Assembly (NCBI GenBank): GCA_902489515.1
Contig: CABUAL010000016.1
Coordinates: 1 to 13,986, forward strand
Reading direction: 5' to 3'
Source: an uncultured Collinsella sp.
GTDB taxonomy: Bacteria; Actinomycetota; Coriobacteriia; Coriobacteriales; Coriobacteriaceae
Length of the DNA stretch: 13,986 nt
Shown: positions 12,061-13,986 of the stretch, one piece after another
Layout: each line of letters starts with the position of its first letter
Numbering within the stretch: the first letter of the stretch is position 1
Translations under genes and position numbers: made by a program
The notes under the pieces: model-generated
Seen by the model: only the letters and a program-made list of their open reading frames with translations
What the model was told of the DNA's origin: nothing
Databases searched by the model: none

Positions 12061-12076
12061 ACGGTGTGTAAATGGC
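12055..12076. repeat. 11-bp tandem repeat at the integrase stop
   Basis: GTGTAAACGGT (12055-12065) and GTGTAAATGGC (12066-12076) are adjacent 11-mers that differ at two positions; the first contains the integrase stop. Short phased repeats near int can be arm-type binding sites, but two copies are weak evidence. Confidence 0.4.
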
Positions 12077-12126
12077 AAGACCTCAGCCATTTGCTGCACG
12101 ACACGAAAACGAGAGGTCAGAAAGCA

Positions 12127-12139
12127 AAACCGATGGTTT
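12127..12139. promoter_or_regulatory. AAACC-N3-GGTTT palindrome, copy 3
   Basis: AAACCGATGGTTT in the 128-base gap between int and the IHF gene; it is the exact reverse complement of the copy at 8575-8587. Two further perfectly paired hexamers, GACCTC (12079-12084) and GAGGTC (12113-12118), lie in the same gap. An operator function is inferred. Confidence 0.45.
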
Positions 12140-12188
12140 GGGAACGGTTAGCCGCCGTATTCCAAGTAAGAATCAGGAGATATTGAAA

Positions 12189-12515
12189 ATGGTACCGAAA
12201 TTGACTGCCGAGCAGCGGCGTGCAGCCCTCGATAAGGGGATGCAGATCAGGATTAAGAGAGCAGAGTACAAGGCCAAGCTTAAGAACGGCTTGATGTCCA
12301 TTGAGCAGTTCTTTGAGTTGGCAGACGGCGGAGACCAGGCTGCATCGGGCATGCGTGTCGAATCGCTGATTAGGTCGATGCCCGGTTTTGCCGCGCCACG
12401 AACCCAGAAGCTCATGAAGAGCCTGCACATCAGCACGAGCCGCCGCGTGCAGGGTCTGGGATACATCCAGCGAGAGGGGCTTATCGAGGCTCTTGGAGGT
12501 GGATGCCGTGAGTAG
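12189..12515 (+). CDS. Actinobacterial integration host factor (mIHF-type)
   Basis: 108 residues, about the length of mycobacterial IHF (mIHF). It matches that family along its whole length: N-terminal helix LTAEQRRAALDKG, basic helix RIKRAEYKAKLKNG, then the helix-two-turn-helix DNA-binding part (~57-81, VESLIRSMPGFAAPRTQKL) and the closing SRRVQGLGYIQREGLIEAL (84-102), which parallels mIHF's TRRLRGLGDRQRKALL. Such proteins bend DNA; mIHF is the host co-factor for integration by mycobacteriophage L5 integrase. Start ATG 12189 has AGGAG 9 bases upstream; an earlier in-frame ATG at 12072 adds 39 unrelated residues. Placed right after int, it may give the element its own architectural factor. 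The family call is firm; its role here is inferred. It overlaps the next gene. Confidence 0.85.
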   Translation: MVPKLTAEQRRAALDKGMQIRIKRAEYKAKLKNGLMSIEQFFELADGGDQAASGMRVESLIRSMPGFAAPRTQKLMKSLHISTSRRVQGLGYIQREGLIEALGGGCRE

Positions 12516-12744
12516 GTCGAATGAGCGGGTACGCCGACGAATCAAGAGACTGAGCGTGCTTTTGGCGGTGCTCATAGTGTTGTTGGGCTGCATCATCGTC
12601 TTTCTTTGTTTTTGCCTTATGGAACTGCTCATAAGCGTCATCACGGGTTGTTTGTTCTCTTGGCTCTTCCCATTGCTCGCAACCGCGATGGTGATCATGA
12701 CCTATATCGCATTGGCAATCGTGAGGGGTGGTAACTGTGAGTGA
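12508..12744 (+). CDS. Small membrane protein (78 aa)
   Basis: GTG 12508 is preferred: GGAGGT lies 7 bases upstream, while a TTG at 12493 lies before that site. It has a short basic N-terminus (SRSNERVRRRIKRL), then two or three hydrophobic segments (LLAVLIVLLGCIIVFL, ISVITGCLFSWLFPLL, AMVIMTYIALAIV). The positive N-terminus predicts a cytosolic start. No known family. It overlaps the IHF gene before it and SSB after it, so it is part of the same coupled unit. Confidence 0.65.
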   Translation: MSRSNERVRRRIKRLSVLLAVLIVLLGCIIVFLCFCLMELLISVITGCLFSWLFPLLATAMVIMTYIALAIVRGGNCE

Positions 12745-13150
12745 CAGCCTTAACAGCGTCACCTTGAGTGGCAACCTTGGGCAAGATGCAGAGGTTAGGT
12801 ACACCAACAGCGGCCTTGCGGTAACGAGCTTTTCACTAGCAGTGAACAAGAGCCGCAAGCAGCAGGACGGTAGCTATAAGGACGTGACCAGTTGGGTCGA
12901 CTGCGTGATGTACGGCAAGCGTGGCGAAGCGATGTTTAACAACGGCCTTCTGATGAAGGGCGCACGCCTAGCCATCCTTGGGCACCTGCATCAGAACGTG
13001 TGGGAGAAGGACGGCAAGCGCTATCGCAAGCTCGAGGTCATCGTTGACAACGTGGCAATCATGACCTCGCATCGACAGTCGCAGCAACCAGCGGCGGCAC
13101 CGCAGGCTGCGACCTACCCAGATGTGTACGACGAAGATATTCCCTTCTAA
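12737..13150 (+). CDS. ssb: Single-stranded DNA-binding protein
   Basis: Phage-borne SSB of 137 residues. An OB-fold covers residues ~5-110 (SVTLSGNLGQDAEVRYT, LAVTSFSLAVNKSRK, VDCVMYGKRGEA, GARLAILGHLHQNVWEKDGK). A short Gln/Ala-rich linker and the acidic tip DEDIPF follow; the tip recruits replication and repair partners in this family. It coats single-stranded DNA during element replication. GTG 12737 has GAGGGG 8 bases upstream and is preferred over GTG 12728, which overlaps that site. It is followed closely by dUTPase, a usual nucleic-acid metabolism pairing. Confidence 0.93.
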   Translation: MSDSLNSVTLSGNLGQDAEVRYTNSGLAVTSFSLAVNKSRKQQDGSYKDVTSWVDCVMYGKRGEAMFNNGLLMKGARLAILGHLHQNVWEKDGKRYRKLEVIVDNVAIMTSHRQSQQPAAAPQAATYPDVYDEDIPF

Positions 13151-13159
13151 GGAGCTGAC

Positions 13160-13597
13160 ATGTACGGACGAAAGATGAACGTTTGCCTGGCTGACGGAAC
13201 GGCCATGCCGACATACGCGCACGATGGCGATGCAGGCTTCGACCTTTGCATCACCGAGGATGTAAGGCTTGAGCCAAACGCAAGCGCTGTCTGCGGACTT
13301 GGCTTTGCCTGCGAGATTCCGAGCGGCTGTGTCGGCTTGGTCTTCCCGCGCTCCGGCCTTGGCGCTCACTACGGCATGACGCTGCGCAACAGCGTGAGCG
13401 TCATCGATAGCGGATACCGTGGCGAGGTGCACGCACCGCTGGTCAATCTCAGCTGTGACACCGTGTTTCTTCCCAAGGGTACGCGCGTGTGCCAGATGGT
13501 CGTTGTCCCGTTCGTGCCGTGTGATCTTGTTGGGGTCGATAGCCTGACCGACACCGAGCGCGGTACAGACGGCTTCGGCTCTACGGGCATCGACTAG
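13160..13597 (+). CDS. dut: dUTP diphosphatase (trimeric type)
   Basis: dUTPase splits dUTP into dUMP and pyrophosphate, keeping uracil out of DNA and feeding thymidylate synthesis. At 145 residues it has the usual trimeric length. All five motifs are visible: I AGFDL (25-29), II PRSGLG (63-68), III NSVSVIDSGYRGE (77-89, catalytic Asp83), IV KGTRVCQM (106-113) and V RGTDGFGSTG (134-143), the last forming the flexible lid over the active site. AAGGAG lies 7 bases before the ATG. It is co-transcribed with ssb ten bases upstream. In some phages dUTPases also act as regulators, but nothing extra is seen here. Confidence 0.95.
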   Translation: MYGRKMNVCLADGTAMPTYAHDGDAGFDLCITEDVRLEPNASAVCGLGFACEIPSGCVGLVFPRSGLGAHYGMTLRNSVSVIDSGYRGEVHAPLVNLSCDTVFLPKGTRVCQMVVVPFVPCDLVGVDSLTDTERGTDGFGSTGID

Positions 13598-13609
13598 GGT
13601 TGATGCCTT

Positions 13610-13986
13610 GTGGATGCCAAGGAATACTTCGAGCGCATCCGTGACGAGGTGGCTAGCATCGAGCATGCAAAGGAGATGCTAGCCCGCCTTAAGGCTCGCG
13701 AGGGAGCCAAGGCGCAGAGCTACAGCACGGGCGGCGGCGGTGGCGGCTCAGACCCTATGGATGCGATTAACGGGCGTATCGACTTTGAGGGGAGGTTAGA
13801 AAGGAGGATCGCGGACAGCCAAGCCGAGGTGGACGAAGCGTGCGTGCTGCTCTACGGTGCTGACAATCGCGGCGGCTTGGCTAAGCTCAAGGGCAACCGC
13901 TACGCCGACGCGCTGTGCATGGCCTATCTCCAAGCGATGCCATGGGACGAGATAGCCGATGTGATGCAGTGCTCGCGCCAATGGTG
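13610..13986 (+). CDS. Sigma-like/ArpU-like phage late regulator, partial
   Basis: Open to the window end; 125 codons are visible. GTG 13610 is the only sensible start, 13 bases after the dUTPase stop, with a weak ribosome site; an in-frame TGA lies at 13601. It begins VDAKEYFERIRDEV, has a coiled-coil-like N-terminal helix (HAKEMLARLKAREGAK), a Gly-rich linker with six glycines in a row (GGGGGGS), then RLERRIADSQAEVDEACVLL and KLKGNRYADALCMAYLQAMP, and ends entering a helix-turn-helix (WDEIADVMQCSRQW). This layout matches the sigma-70 region-4-like regulators (DUF1492/ArpU/RinA type) that sit at the end of phage early regions and switch on packaging and late genes. The family call is from the pattern; the C-terminus is missing. 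Confidence 0.7.
   Translation, partial: MDAKEYFERIRDEVASIEHAKEMLARLKAREGAKAQSYSTGGGGGGSDPMDAINGRIDFEGRLERRIADSQAEVDEACVLLYGADNRGGLAKLKGNRYADALCMAYLQAMPWDEIADVMQCSRQW

Noticed and set aside
11029..12099. Frames 11029-11493 and 11812-12099 (minus) and 11514-11918 (plus) inside int
   Set aside because: Other-frame shadows of the integrase, which has a complete catalytic set.
12060..12188. Copy of the tRNA-Ala 3' end near the tyrosine integrase as its att site
   Set aside because: I compared the gap with the tRNA 3' half and saw no matching stretch.
12968..13666. 232-residue minus-strand frame over ssb and dut
   Set aside because: Antisense to two clear genes with all motifs; product is an Ala/His/Val-rich shadow.

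Overview
The window joins an ordinary bacterial chromosome segment (about 1-4150) to the left part of an integrated phage-like element (about 4230 to the window end). The high G+C, the actinobacterial-type IHF homologue and the overall gene style point to an Actinomycetota host. My best guess is a gut Coriobacteriia (Collinsella-like) genome, but there is no rRNA or other decisive marker, so the genus is inference.

Chromosomal part. trpS (tryptophanyl-tRNA synthetase) and a WecA/TagO-type polyprenyl-phosphate glycosyl-1-phosphate transferase both lie on the minus strand. A 490-base gap follows. It holds a minus-strand structured RNA with a long closing stem, a good -10 box and a U-rich 3' end; 6S RNA is my best guess. 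A plus-strand radical SAM protein of the PflX/PflA-like type comes next, then a tRNA-Ala(CGC) gene with its own promoter and terminator.

Junction. A large serine recombinase gene converges on the tRNA, and its reading frame ends on the antisense strand of the tRNA itself. This is what is expected if the element integrated at the tRNA-Ala 3' end, with the last codons of the recombinase supplied by host DNA.

Element part. A divergent switch follows: an XRE-type repressor (minus) faces a Cro-like XRE gene (plus), with TAGG-type operators built into both promoters. The plus transcript starts with a 120-base leader of consecutive hairpins. It then runs through a tightly packed early operon with many start/stop overlaps: small membrane proteins, unknowns, a Lin1244/DUF4373-type replication-related protein, a 330-base non-coding block with hairpins and DnaA-box-like direct repeats (candidate origin), several small CxxC proteins, a DUF3310 protein, a tyrosine integrase, an actinobacterial IHF (mIHF-type), a small membrane protein, SSB, dUTPase, and a partial sigma-like late regulator running off the window end. 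No structural or packaging genes are seen, so 'prophage' rests on the early-gene repertoire.

The most interesting points are: (1) two recombinases of unrelated mechanism in one element; (2) a phage-borne mIHF directly behind the tyrosine integrase, which suggests the element carries its own integration co-factor; (3) a compact three-operator switch with a highly structured leader; (4) a candidate replication origin; (5) a 13-bp palindrome, AAACC-N3-GGTTT, at three places in the element.
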